Assembly (NCBI GenBank): GCA_028023455.1
Contig: JAQFVV010012490.1
Span: 3,846,576 to 3,910,575 of the forward strand
Source of the DNA: Epiperipatus broadwayi
Lineage: Eukaryota > Onychophora > Udeonychophora > Euonychophora > Peripatidae
Direction: 5' to 3'
Length of the DNA stretch: 64,000 bases
Numbering within the stretch: the stretch's first letter is position 1; the number at the start of each line of letters is the position of its first letter. Below, one piece after another: positions 34,285 to 45,384 of this stretch. A program made the translations under genes and the position numbers. Under the pieces are notes generated by a model, which worked only from the letters and a program-made list of their open reading frames with translations, had not been told where the DNA came from and searched no databases.

Positions 34285-36659
34285 TGTAACCGGACCCCCA
34301 TACAACCCTTTTATTACATCAGTTGTAACAATTTTCTGATGAGCATGCTGCAGGAAGGAACTATCAATTGGCATTCCCAATGCAGATGTAAACGCCCCCT
34401 ACAACAATATTTCCTGCTCATCAGAGGATGTAGTACCATAGAGACTGGAAGCATCTAAACATTTCTATGTTTGGTTTTCCAAACAGCGCCATTAGAGTTC
34501 CGTCTCACTACAACCTGACTTGCCTAGGTCTAGTTATGCCAGACGTAGCTCAGAAGGCATGAGATTCTCATGAACAAGTGCTATAACTGATGAGTGATGC
34601 AATAAAACAAAACAGAATTGGACAACTGGATAACCAATTTAATTTTTAGTAACAAAAATTTTTATTAAATAACAATTAATTTGCAATTTCTAACGAAGTT
34701 CATTTCTATCCACATGATAACTCATTTTCATTTTACTTATGAAAGAGTTAGAAGCAGTTCTTTTTTTTATCAATAGTTCATTTACAAATTCATTTATGAG
34801 AAGAAGTTTGGAAACAGTCTAATTCAACAATAGTTCATTTTGAATTCCTTTATGAGAAGAAGCTTGGAAATATTCTAATTCAACAATAGTTCATTTTTGA
34901 ATTACTTTATGAGAAGAAGCTTGGAAATATTCTAATTCAACAATAGTTCATTTTTGAATTCCTTTATGAGAAGAAGCTTGGAAATATTCTAATTCAACAA
35001 TAGTTCATTTTGAATTCATTTATGAGAAGAAGCTTGGAAATATTCTAATTCAACAATAGTTCATTTTTGAATTCCTTTATGAGAAGAAGCTTGGAAATAT
35101 TCTAATTCAACAATAGTTCATTTTTGAATTCCTTTATGAGAAGAAGCTTGGAAATATTCTAATTCAACAATAGTTCATTTTGAATTCCTTTATGAGAAGA
35201 AGCTTGGAAATATTCTAATTCAACAATAGTTCATTTTGAATTCCTTTATGAGAAGAAGCTTGGAAATATTCTAATTCAACAATAGTTCATTTTGAATTCA
35301 TTTATGAGAAGAAGCTTGGAAATATTCTAATTCAACAATAGTTCATTTTGAATTCCTTTATGAGAAGAAGCTTGGAAATATTCTAATTCAACAATAATTC
35401 ATTTTGAATTCATTTATGAGAAGAAGCTTGGAAACATTCTAATTCAACAATAGTTCATTTTGAATTCCTTTATGAAAAGAAGCTTGGAAATATTCTAATT
35501 CAACAATAGTTCATTTTGAATTCATTTATGAGAAGAAGCTTAGAAGCAGTCAAGCATTTATGATTTATACAGCATTTCATTATTTTATGAATTATTACTG
35601 ATTGGTAGATATTTAAACTCAGCAATTCTTGGTTTGTGGAGCATTTATCATTTGGTAATTGAAGCATTTATAATTTAGTCAAATATAAAGGTATATTCAT
35701 ACACCCAGATAGAAGTAATATGCAATTGAAGCATTTCTAATCCATATAGTAAATACGTTCAAATATTTTTATAAATAAACTTGCGTATAGCTATTTCATA
35801 ACTTCACTTTATAACGTATGATAAACATGTTCTAATATTTTATAAAACAAATTCTATGTAATTATTTCATAACTTCACTTTATAACGTATGATAAAGATG
35901 TTTTAATATTTTATAAAACAAATTCTATGTAATTATTTCATAACTTCACTTTATAACGTATGATAAAGATGTTCTAATATTTTATAAAACAAATTCTATG
36001 TAATTATTTCATAACTTCACTTTATAACGTATGATAAAGATGTCTTAATATTTTATAAAACAAAATTTATGCAACCGTTTCATAACTTCACTTTATAACA
36101 TATGATAAAGATGTTTAAATATTTTATAATATAATTACCTTCCAGTTTTGCAGTCTAGTTTACTCAAAAAGAGGGCGGGCCATTTCATCTATTTAGCATT
36201 ATCTTGGGAAAATCATGGCACAGCATGGAGAGAGTGAAGCCGCTAATTTACCCCATTATCATTATAATTCCTCTAGCAAAGCTTTCTTTTTCCATTTTCA
36301 CGTTTTGTTAAAGCTATATTTTAATGTGTCAAAAGAATTAAGTAATACATTTTTTTTAAAAAAACATTTAATATGTTCTGCCTCTCTGTGTAAGACAAGA
36401 GAAAAAAAAAATTCTTTTTTTCCGACGACGTGCCTAATTTGCCTACTGACTCATTTTCTAAATGGGGGAGGAAGGATCATTTGAAAATATACACATCATT
36501 TCAGTGTTAGAAGTTATAGATCAAACTTTTTTCAAATTTTTCTAAAAAAAAAAATATCAGATAGACTTTTTCATACGTTCGCTGTTTTTTTAAGATGTGA
36601 GGGAAAAATAGTTTTTTTTTAAAAATATGTATCCATGTGAAACAAGCATGCTTGTTTCA
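34285..36659 (-). repeat. 5' LTR (copy 2, 2375 bp) of the non-autonomous element
   Basis: Direct copy of 29567-31834 with the same TG/CA ends. It carries about two more copies of the 56-bp minisatellite (about 34792-35540), which accounts for most of the length difference. The 71-bp tandem repeats lie at about 35790-36120. An 89-codon plus-strand frame at 36215-36484 is frameshifted in the other LTR and runs against the element, so it is not taken as a gene. Confidence 0.85.
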
Positions 36660-37278
36660 ATATATATCAATGCCCTTCAAATATATTTCTAATAAACAAT
36701 GGAAATACATTAACTATCTCATATATTTTTAAACTTTATATAAATTATAATAATACTAATAATTGTGATATGATAAAAGAATAACCACAATTCTCAACCA
36801 CTTTTAATCAAGTAAACCACTGGTTCATGATGCTAGTCTAAAATCCTATTTCTTATATTATTCTAGTAGCAGTATCTATTTTTTCAATAAAGCAAATTTT
36901 ATTTTTAAAATGAAAAAGTTGTTACTTCACATGATCATAATTTACAAGTATTTAAATTGATAATATTCATGTTAAGGCAGAAACAATATTAAAATCATTT
37001 TAATGCACACTGAAATTAATTCTAATAAATAATATTGTAAATATATTAATGTTCTTCAAGAATATTTGTAATAAATAGCAATCTTATCACATATTATAAA
37101 GCTCAATATTCGGGGGTAAATTAACAAAAATGAGCAAGTTCTTATTGATCATGTGTTTTTCCAGGCAAATTACTGATTTTGTGCTCCACTACTCATTCCA
37201 TACAGTAGCACTATTTTTTATAACAATATAAACTTCTTCTTCTTCTTTTTCTATCTTTTCAAATGTATTATCAAATTT

Positions 37279-37600
37279 ATAAAGTCAAAAACTTCATATA
37301 AATATATCGGAGAGACTTTCTTTTCAAAAAATTTTATTGATATACATTATATAAACTACATAAATAAAATATAAATATCCAATGTTTCGTCCATTTTTCA
37401 ATAATAATATGGACTTTATCATCTTTAATGTTGTTTTTTCTCTGTTTTATAGAACCTTGATAAAGTCCATATTATTATTGAAAAATGGACGAAACGTTGG
37501 ATATTTATATTTTATTTATGTAGTTTATATAATGTATATCAATAAATTTTTTTGAAAAGAAAGTCTCTCCGATATATTTATATGAAGTTTTTGACTTTAT
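37279..37600. repeat. 322-bp near-perfect palindrome with hammerhead-like arms
   Basis: Arms of about 142 bp (37279-37420 and 37459-37600) are almost exact inverted copies with a 38-bp spacer. Each arm, read outward from the centre, contains GATAAAGTCCAT, a loop, ATGGAC and GAAACGTTGGAT (GAAACATTGGAT in the left arm). A 6-bp stem followed by GAAAC resembles box two of Penelope-type hammerheads, but the first box is TGATAA rather than CTGATGA. It is probably two head-to-head copies of a decayed terminal repeat. Confidence 0.7.
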
Positions 37601-39126
37601 TTTTTATAAGCATCTTGATTGAGATGCATTTCATTTTTAAAGTATTAAAGTTATTACAAATTAAATTTAATTATTTAAAATTAATGTAGAAAACATTTAA
37701 AATGCTCTTAAAATTGTCTTTGCCTTTTATTTTTTTAAACTTGATTCACAAATGATTGATATCATTTATGAATGAATTAATCCTTGTTATTCTTTCTCTC
37801 ATTATTCTTTCTATTTTCTTTTACTTTACAGTCTTTAGTCACTTGAATAATACAGGGGTAGTTATTCAGACATCTCTCTGCACTACCTACAACAAATGAG
37901 AATACAATAGTATATGATTGTGCAATCACATTTCCAGCTATTAATTACAAGCATGACAATTCTGATTCAGATCTTTTTTTTCTTTCTTTGCCTTCTAACC
38001 CTCTATTCTTTTCTTTTTCTCTTTGTTTTTATTTCTTTTGTAGGTGACATGGATATGTTTGTTTGTGAGTGGCTGATAATAACAATGATTGTCAAAGAAG
38101 CAAATTAAGATTTTTCAACCATTTGCTGAGTAAAACTATTATAGCCCATTATTAATGGATTATATAATCATTTAAAACAACAATGAATAATTCTTATCTT
38201 TAATGGTGTTTTCTCAATACCAAAATATTTGCATATTTTATATACTCATACAATATTTGCACATAAAAATAAAAACAAGAAAAAGATTAAAACCATTAAT
38301 TTCTATGTGTGTAATTAAATAATGGAAACAATATGCTACATCTACCTAAATTACTGAAAACAGTAAAGTAAAAAAAAAAAAACATGACAGAGAGAACACA
38401 AAAGCAATATTCATATCAAAAACAATAACTAGTCTTTGATCAGATAACATCATATCCCATGAAAGGTTAAATTGAAATTTAATCAATTGTATTTTAAAAA
38501 TCATATCGAAAAAATGAAAATTACAATATATGACTCAAATCACAGAAGCATATTTATAATAAACTTACTATGAAATAAACATCATATGTTTTATAATAAC
38601 CAATTTTTGAATTGTAAACTATAACAATACCCAAGATTTAGAAGATCACTATGAAAGGATCTTCTCTCCATCAACCATACCACATCTTTAAATGTTACAG
38701 ATAATAATAAAATGCATATTATTGGTAAATACAAGGCTTCAGTGATCTAAATCATATGCAATAAATTAAATGATAGACAAATTTTTTTATAATTTTTCAG
38801 AAACAGATTTACAATTTTGCTTCTAGAAAAATTCTTTACAAGTTTCTTTTATTTTAAAATTTTAAAGGTTACTGTCAAAAACTGTGCCTCCCACAACCAT
38901 TCTATTAATCCCCCATTAAAGGTAATACTTTAATTATCTTAATCCCTCTCTCTATCCTCAATTAGCTACCTGTACATTAAATTTAGTCCATACTATAAAT
39001 ACACCCCAAAAATAAAATAAAAACAAGTTTAATATAAAAAAATACAGAACTTGTAACTAATCAGTATAATTAATATTAATTTTGATATTTTAAACTTAAG
39101 TAAATACTGTGACATTAAAATTATAT

Positions 39127-40265
39127 ATATTGTAGCCATATATTTTACACTTTGGGTTAAATATATGTTTTAAAGAAGTAAAAATTTTTTTTTTATTATA
39201 TAAGAATATAATAAATAAATTTCTTTATCTTTGCTATCATAATAAAAATCTTAAATTACATGTTTCAATAACATGAGTTAAAGTAATTCTGTTAGCCTTA
39301 GATTATTTAATATTTACTTGAAAAAACTAAATTAATATTTAAACTAAAGAAAATTTAATCTAGAGCTCAATATGTTTTAAATAGTTGTAATGGGTAAAGT
39401 TTTTCTATGCTGTCTGAAATGATTAGTTAACTTTGTAAGAATTTTCAGTTGTTGATTTTTAAAATAAATAATGTTAAAGTAATAATTATGATTTATTAAA
39501 TATCAATTTATATGACAGTATTTAAACTTAAAATTTTAAAATAATAAGAATAATTTTTAATTGATTTTAACTGTCACTCAATAGCTAATTTATTTTCATT
39601 GTAATAAAAAATGGTTATATTAATGTGTATATGTGTGCAGTATGCATGTGAAATGTTGAAAGTTAAAAAAAAAATTATTAAAAATAAGTGTATTTTAAAA
39701 ATTGGGTACAGTTAATCAATTTTAAAATTATTAAAAAAATATAAGTTTTTAAATAATGCAAGAGAAAGAATGAAAGAGAGATATTAAAAAATAAATGTTT
39801 AATTGGAAAATTAGTTAATAATTTTATTAAATAATTGATTTGATAATTATTTGGAATTGATAAAAATTGTTAATTAAAAAGTTCATTTATCGTCTAGACA
39901 TCACATAACTGAATTGATTGAATTTAAAAGACAGAGTTTAAGGTCAGGTCAATTAAAAATTAATAATACAGCTATTAATTTAAATATCTATAAATTGATT
40001 GGTTTGGCAACAGGAAATTCAGATAAAAATCTGGCACATGCATGTGTGAAGAAGGAACACACACTTGTATAAAAATAGATATTCTAAAAATCTGATTAAG
40101 CGCTTCAAATAAGCACTTTGACTTGGTTCTTCAATTTAAAACTTCAGATTTCAAGCTTAAAATAAAATGATTTGGTTTTATTTTAAGTTAATGTTAAAGT
40201 TTAAATGTTTTTTTATCAACTTCATGATTCACGCAGTATTAATCCTCAAGTATATATTCAACTGG
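39127..40265. repeat. Direct repeat, copy 1 (about 1.1 kb)
   Basis: Diverged direct copy of 46000-47275. Shared landmarks are GGTTAAATATATGTTTTAAA (start), TTTTTCTATGCTGTCTGAAA, AGTGTATTTTAAAAATTGGG, ATTAATCCTCAAGTAT and TTCAACTGGCT (end). The pair brackets about 5.7 kb containing both Penelope-like elements, so they could be LTRs of a larger element or a segmental duplication. No ORF has recognisable identity. Confidence 0.7.
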
Positions 40266-40732
40266 CTCTTAACATTCTGAGCATTTACAGCGGCAATGGA
40301 GCGCCGTGGTGACCCTTCATTGAAATTTTGTTCTTTTTAAAATTATGTGAAAACTACAAGCATGACATGAACAGAAATCCCAGCATTCATTGCATTTTTC
40401 AATTTTCTTTTTAATGATGTTCATTACATTAAAATTCGAAAAAAATTGGATTGTTTATGAATATTTTTATGGATAGGTTCATTTAATTTTTTATTTTTTC
40501 CTCAGTTTACTCATTTTCAAGGAGAAGATAAAGGCAGAAATTTTTAAACGGTCAAAGAGTGTATTATAATGGATTAAAAATACGGCAATAATTCACATTT
40601 CAAGGACTTCAAAATGTAATCAGAATATTGGGTTGTATGTATTAAAAATTTTTATTTTTTAATTATTTGAATAAATTAATTATTACTCTTCAATAGTTTA
40701 TAGAATTTCCAACATTAAGATCATAACATTAA

Positions 40733-40960
40733 CTCGCTATAAATCGCAAGATTTCCCGTAAGTTAATTTGTAAAGGAAATAGTGGATTTAAACAGAGGGG
40801 GGACGAGGACTATTTCACGCTTCCAAATCAAGATGCTTCAGATTCGCCTATATAAGTGGAAATTTAGGTTAAAGATAAGACAGCCACTCATCTTTATAAA
40901 AGCCACTATCTTGTGTCGTGGTTTGGAAGGTCCCTCTATCAGCAAAGTATGTTTGATTAT
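40733..40960. repeat. Diverged single copy of the array C repeat
   Basis: CGCAAGATTT, TCACGCTTCCAAATCAAGAT, GCTTCAGATTCGCCTATATA and GGTCCCTCTATC follow the order of the array C unit at about 8365-8590 in the same orientation, with many substitutions. It shows that the repeat family exists outside the array. Confidence 0.65.
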
Positions 40961-41282
40961 TATGAATTTTAAAGCACATTGAATACAGATTAAAGCCTGA
41001 TTAAAGTATTTATATATGCTTTCTGTGCATTCAATAAATTAATTACCAGTCTTCAATTATTTGAATAGTATATTTTTAAAAATTATTTGATAAATGTTAT
41101 GTTTGTGTTTGTATTGGTGTCTGTGTAGTATATAAATTATATATCATTTATGCTCTTTATTATACGTATATAAATTTAAACATTTGTATTCAAATACAAC
41201 AAAAGTAGTTTATTCTAGTTGGTTTGCGTGTGTAGTGCAATTGTCCTCAAAACTGTTGTTACCAAATAAATAAATAACGAAC

Positions 41283-41330
41283 GAGCTTAGCGCTTTTGAA
41301 GGGTCCAGCCTTCATAATCATAGCTTGACT
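41283..41330 (-). ncRNA. Degenerate hammerhead-like motif in the Penelope tail
   Basis: Read on the minus strand: TTATGA, a hairpin AAGG/CCTT closing CTGGAC, CAAAA, the palindrome AGCGCT (41294-41289), A, then AGCTCG. Hammerheads with very short palindromic stem III are known from Penelope-like elements. Here both core boxes deviate (TTATGA for CTGATGA, CAAA for GAAA), so it is a relic. Confidence 0.45.
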
Positions 41331-41370
41331 GCTAATAAGGTTAAAAACATGCAACTTTATGCTGAATATG

Positions 41371-41640
41371 CTAAACATTCCATTTCCTCAATAAAGCATA
41401 GCATGTGTCCTTCCTGTTTATGGTGACTTTGTCTCTGGAGATGAAAAAGGCTTCCTTGACTTTTCTTTTGAGGCCATGTCTCTCTTTGCACATGATTGTG
41501 GGGTTATCCGGAATACACTCATGGTGGCTTGTGTTCTGGTACTGAAAGAAAACTGAATAGGTGGAGGGTTGATTGAGAGCTCTATTGTATGAGTATTTGT
41601 GTTGTGCCAATTGCGTGGACAAAGATGCTTTGCTTTCCCC
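41371..41640 (-). pseudogene. Penelope GIY-YIG endonuclease, copy 1 fossil
   Basis: The C-terminal part of the Penelope protein contains LSTQLAQHKYSYNRALNQ, YSVFFQYQNTSHHECIPDNP then TIMCKERHGLKRKVKEAFFI and TINRKD. This corresponds to the GIY-YIG nuclease from its arginine helix (R replaced by Q) to the conserved glutamate segment (KEAxFI) and final INR. The initial GIY and YIG strands are broken by a frameshift upstream of 41640. Confidence 0.8.
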
Positions 41641-41690
41641 ATAGTGCGAGCCTTTACAGTTATTGTTGGAGCAAGCAATATTGTTACTAT

Positions 41691-42073
41691 ATGGGGGGTC
41701 TGTAAAAGTGAAATTTGATCTTTAGTGTTGTTGATTAAGTATTGGAGTTTGGGGGGTGGGGTGCAGATGCAAAGCTTATATCTGTTATAGAGGATAGAAT
41801 GTAATTTACTATGTAAATTGGAGATGTATGGCAGCAACAATCTAGGTTTATCTTGTTTAATATGGGTATTAAACTGTATACTATATGGGGGGGTCTGTAA
41901 AAGTGAAATTTGATCTTTAGTGTTGTTGATTAAGTGTTGGAGTTTGGGGGGTGGGGTGCGGATGCAAAGCTTATATCTGTTATAAAGGATAGAATGTAAT
42001 TTACTATGTAAATTGGAGATGTATGGCAGCAACAATCTAGGTTTATCTTGTTTAATATGGGTATTAAACTGTA
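41691..42073 (-). repeat. 193-bp in-frame tandem duplication within the Penelope ORF
   Basis: 41691-41884 and 41885-42073 are adjacent copies encoding LLPYISNLHSKLHSILYNRY twice in one open frame (41418-42035, 205 codons). The duplication is absent from copy 2, so it arose in copy 1 after the two diverged. Confidence 0.85.
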
Positions 42074-42099
42074 AGTGTCAGATTCTTTTATTGATGGTG

Positions 42100-43000
42100 G
42101 ATTGCCTGAATCCTAAATTCAGTAAAATCTTCTCTGTATTTTGTTAAATTCACTTTGTTGTCTGCCTCAATTCTACATAACAGCTTGTTTCTGTGCAAAA
42201 AAGATGAGAAGCTAGATAATTTATGTTCTGCTGATGCATTAGACTGGGGATCTATGTGGCACCTGATCTCTAAAGGTTTGATGGCCATGCTGTAATGGCA
42301 ATGGTCACTTTCTCTTTGTATGTTAACATCTAGATATTTAACTTAAAACTAGCGCTGTGCTAGTTTCCAATTCGACTTTGATTTGTGTTATGATCTCTGG
42401 GGTGGCAGCAATGAATAGGTTGTCCACATATCTGGTGTATATTAAAAGCATCCAGGGTTTCAAGCATGTATGAACTTCTTCTCATAGTAGTTAAGGAAGA
42501 TACTGGTGATTAAGCCGCTTAGTGGTAAATCTATGGGTCAGCTTTGCTTCATGGAGAACCACTGATTTTTAAAAAATGCCACAATGTTGTTGTTCAAACA
42601 GCATAGAAACTCATGAATGAAGTCTACTTGAGGTTGGTCAGCCCGTTTTTTGTGCCAAAAGTTCATCTCTGACAATTTGAATTGATTTGTCTCTATTGAC
42701 GGAGCCATATAGTTCAGTGACATCCATGGTAGCCAATTTGATATTTGGAATCAGTTGTAAATCTTTGATAGTGGATATAAATTTTGCGGATGATTTGATG
42801 CTGTATGATCCGAAGCTCAATGTCTGGATGAGTTTGTTGTTTATTCATCTGGCTGTCTTTGGGTAATGTGTTCGGCTGAAGTCCACCATTAATCAGACTG
42901 GTGTGTTGTCTTTGTGTTTTGGCACTTTCAAAAATCCTGAGTGGTACTGATGATAATGATTATAGACTGAAAGCTTTATTGCAATGTTTTTTGAGAACGG
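42100..43000 (-). pseudogene. Penelope reverse transcriptase, copy 1 fossil
   Basis: ATMDVTELYGSVNRDKSIQI contains the motif A aspartate (living elements read xFDVxxLYxxIP), and RYVDNLFIA is motif C with the second aspartate changed to asparagine. The thumb follows with KYLDVNIQRE and RNKLLCRIEADNKVNLTKYR. Frameshifts separate the pieces. Confidence 0.85.
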
Positions 43001-43196
43001 ATGTGATGAATTTTTCTCTGTTGTTGGCAATGCTAAAATGATCAACTTTATGAAAATATAATTTATTAATCTGTAGGTTGATCTTATCTATATATATTCT
43101 TGTGGGTGCATTAACAAGAATCTGTTGCCCTTGTTCTCATGCATACATGTAATTCTTTCAGACTCTTGGAATTGTTTGGTTCTTTTTATTTTTATA

Positions 43197-43320
43197 TCCC
43201 AATGTTTGGTATGTGATTGTATCGGTGTGTGTCTCATTGCTTCATTGATTTGTGCTATTTTTACATCCCAATGTTTGGTATGTGATTGTATCAGTGTGTG
43301 TCTCATTGCTTCATTGTTTT
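43197..43320 (-). repeat. 66-bp tandem duplication in the Penelope N-terminal region
   Basis: CCCAATGTTTGGTATGTGAT and TGTGTGTCTCATTGCTTCAT occur twice in a row. On the minus strand this gives two copies of NEAMRHTxIQSHTKHWD in one frame. Confidence 0.85.
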
Positions 43321-43936
43321 GTGGTATATACTCATCTTTTTGAGGTTCTTGGATGAGACCAGCCTCTATGTCTGCTATTAATTCCATGTCCGGTCATCTC
43401 CATGTTCCTACGACAAATCTGGAGCCCTTTGCTAGCACATCCTTTACTTCATTAGGTGGTGCTGTGTGTGTTAGATTCATGAAAGACTGCATATTGACCT
43501 CAGGAATGGTTATTCCTTGTTTATATGCAAGAAATGCGAACTTCTTGTTATATTTGAATGCCAACTTCCTTCTCAGCTTTTCACATTGATTGATGAGTGG
43601 TGTGGTGGGAAAACATGCCAACATTCTGTGGCTCCTTTTGCCTTGCTTCTTTAACACTTTCTGTCAATCTCTGATAACGAGGTCTAAAAGAGATTTTCTC
43701 GTGACAATAAATGTTATTGTAGTTGTGCACTGCGTGGTTAAGATTGAAGCTACAAAATCTAGGAAATACTTAAAATTGACTGCATCTTTTTAAGAAAAGA
43801 ATTCTTTGTTGCAATATGCAGATCGACAAGCTGGTTTTTAATATCTGCATATCAGCAACTTGTTACTCCATACACATAATACTGAGATTAAGTCAAATAA
43901 TTTTTATTTTATTTTGTAGAAATATATATATATATA

Positions 43937-45010
43937 TTCTAGTTGGCTTGGGTATGTAGCGCAATTGTCCTCAAAACTTTATATTCTTACTAAATAAATG
44001 AATATGAACGAACAAGCTTAGCACTCAAAGGGTCTAGCCTTCACAATCATAGCTTGACTGCTAATAAGGTTAATGATATGCAACTTTATGCTGAATATGC
44101 CAGACATTCCATTTCCTCGATAAAGCATAGCATGTGTCTTTCCTGTTTATGGTGTCTTTGCCTTTGGAGATGAAGGCTTTCTTGACTTTTCTTTTGAGGT
44201 CATGTCTCTCTTTGCACATGACTGTGGGGTTTATCCAATTGAGGTCAGGTCTCTCTTTGCACGTGATTGTGGGGTTATCAAAAATACACTCATGGGGGCT
44301 TGTGTTCTGGTGCAGAAAGAAAACCGAATAGGTGGAGGATTGATTGAGAGTTCGATTGTATGAGTATTTGTGTTGTGCCAATCGAGTGGACAAAGATATT
44401 CTGCTTTCCCCATAGTCTGAGCCTTTACAGTTATTGTTGGAGCAAGCAATATTGTATACTGTATGCGGGGGAGGGGTCTGTAAAAGCAGGTTTGATCTTT
44501 AATGTTGTTAAGTTGTTGGAGTTTGAGGGGGGGGTGGAAGAAAAGATTATATCTGTTATTGAGGATAGAATGTAATTTACTATGTAAATTGGAGATATAT
44601 GGTAGCAACTATCTAGGTTTATCTTGTTTGATGTGGGTGTTAAACTGTCTTTTATCAATGGTGGATTGCCTGAATCCTAAATTCAGCAAATCATCTCTGT
44701 ATTTTGTTAATTTCGCTTTGGTGTCTGCCTCAACTCTACATAACAGCTTGTTTCTGTGCAAAAAAGATGATAAGCCAGATAATTTATGTTTTGTAGATGC
44801 ATTAGATTGGGGGTGTATATGGCACCTGATCTCCAATGGTTTGATGGCCATGCTATAATGGCATGGTCATTTTCTCTTTGTATGTTAACCTCCAGATATT
44901 TAACTTGTTGAAGTGCTTCAGTTGTAACATTCACAACTAGCACTGTGCTGATTTCCAATTTGACTTTGATTTGTGTGATGACTTCTGGGGTGGTGGCGAT
45001 GAATAGGTCA
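43937..45010 (-). mobile_element. Penelope-like element, copy 2, 5'-truncated
   Basis: Same family and orientation as copy 1. It keeps the tail (CTAGTTGGCTTGGGTATG, 43939 on), GIY-YIG remnants (LSTRLAQHKYSYNRTLN; DLKRKVKKAF), linker and thumb, and stops near 45010 within the RT just before the YVDN motif. It lacks the 193-bp duplication but has its own small one (CAGGTCTCTCTTTGCACGTG, near 44245). The two copies lie head to tail, the arrangement usual for Penelope-like elements, whose partial upstream copy serves as a terminal repeat. It is broken by frameshifts. Confidence 0.85.
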
Positions 45011-45304
45011 TAGTTTATTTAATTTTGGGTCGCTGAGCTACGTTTAGGCAATATTATTTTCTAGACATAATGATTCTCAAAAGATTTAATAATTTATACT
45101 ATGTTTATTTTATTATATTTATTACTATGCTTATATATTACTGTCTTTAGGTTTGCAATTGCAGGTTTGTGTTTATATAACAAGTAATGTCTATATATAT
45201 AAAATTAAGGTATTATAGAGCAGTATATTGTAAATTTTAGAACTGATTATCAAATATACAGAAATTTTGCAGTTGACAAAGCAATCCTAAAATTTACTGG
45301 GCAT

Positions 45305-45372
45305 AGTACCATTGATTACTCTGGCTTGCACTGAGTGGCAATACTGTATGGAGAGTTTTGCCTGTTTTAATA
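45305..45372. repeat. Diverged fragment of the array A 456-bp repeat
   Basis: ACCATTGATTACTCTGGCTT followed by TGGCAATACTGTATGGAGAG and TTTTGCCTG matches a segment of the 456-bp unit of array A in order and orientation, without the ribozyme part. This is the only other trace of that family in the window. Confidence 0.6.
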
Positions 45373-45384
45373 GCTTTTCCTTTG

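Larger units (their letters stand above)
29567..36659 (-). mobile_element. Non-autonomous LTR retrotransposon with 2.3-kb LTRs
   Basis: Two long direct repeats (29567-31834 and 34285-36659) flank a 2.45-kb internal region. On the minus strand the LTR runs TGAAACAAGC ... CCGGTTACA, so it has TG/CA ends. The primer-site-like TTTGGCGTCCAAATGTGAGG (34284-34265) follows the 5' LTR, and the purine tract GGTGGGGGG (about 31837-31848) precedes the 3' LTR. A short ATAT target duplication (29563-29566 and 36660-36663) is compatible but ambiguous because the site is AT repeat. The only sizeable ORF is a 428-codon coiled-coil protein; no protease, RT or integrase is present. The LTRs are very similar, so insertion was fairly recent, and it must depend on enzymes supplied elsewhere. 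Confidence 0.85.
41210..43915 (-). mobile_element. Penelope-like element, copy 1
   Basis: Minus-strand coding pieces, from high to low coordinate: an N-terminal part (RRKLAFKYNKKFAFLAYKQG at about 43520-43580; IADIEAGLIQEPQKDEYIPQ at about 43320-43380), RT with LATMDVTELYGSV (about 42700-42735), FKNQWFSMKQ (about 42545-42575) and YTRYVDNLFIAA (about 42410-42445), then a thumb and linker, then a GIY-YIG endonuclease (about 41640-41370: GESKASLS-like, QLAQHKYSYN, HHECIPDNPTIMCKERHG). This is the Penelope order. The active-site YVDD has become YVDN and several frameshifts and duplications are present, so it is dead. The tail (41320-41220) is shared with copy 2. Confidence 0.88.

Noticed and set aside
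29567-36120. CRISPR-like arrays (56-bp and 71-bp periodic repeats)
   Set aside because: The repeats are contiguous without unique spacers, lie inside LTRs and the genome is eukaryotic; they are minisatellites.
36215-36484. 89-codon plus-strand ORF starting MAQHGESEAANLPH within the LTR
   Set aside because: It is frameshifted in the other LTR (near 31550), runs against the element's orientation and contains low-complexity A and T runs.
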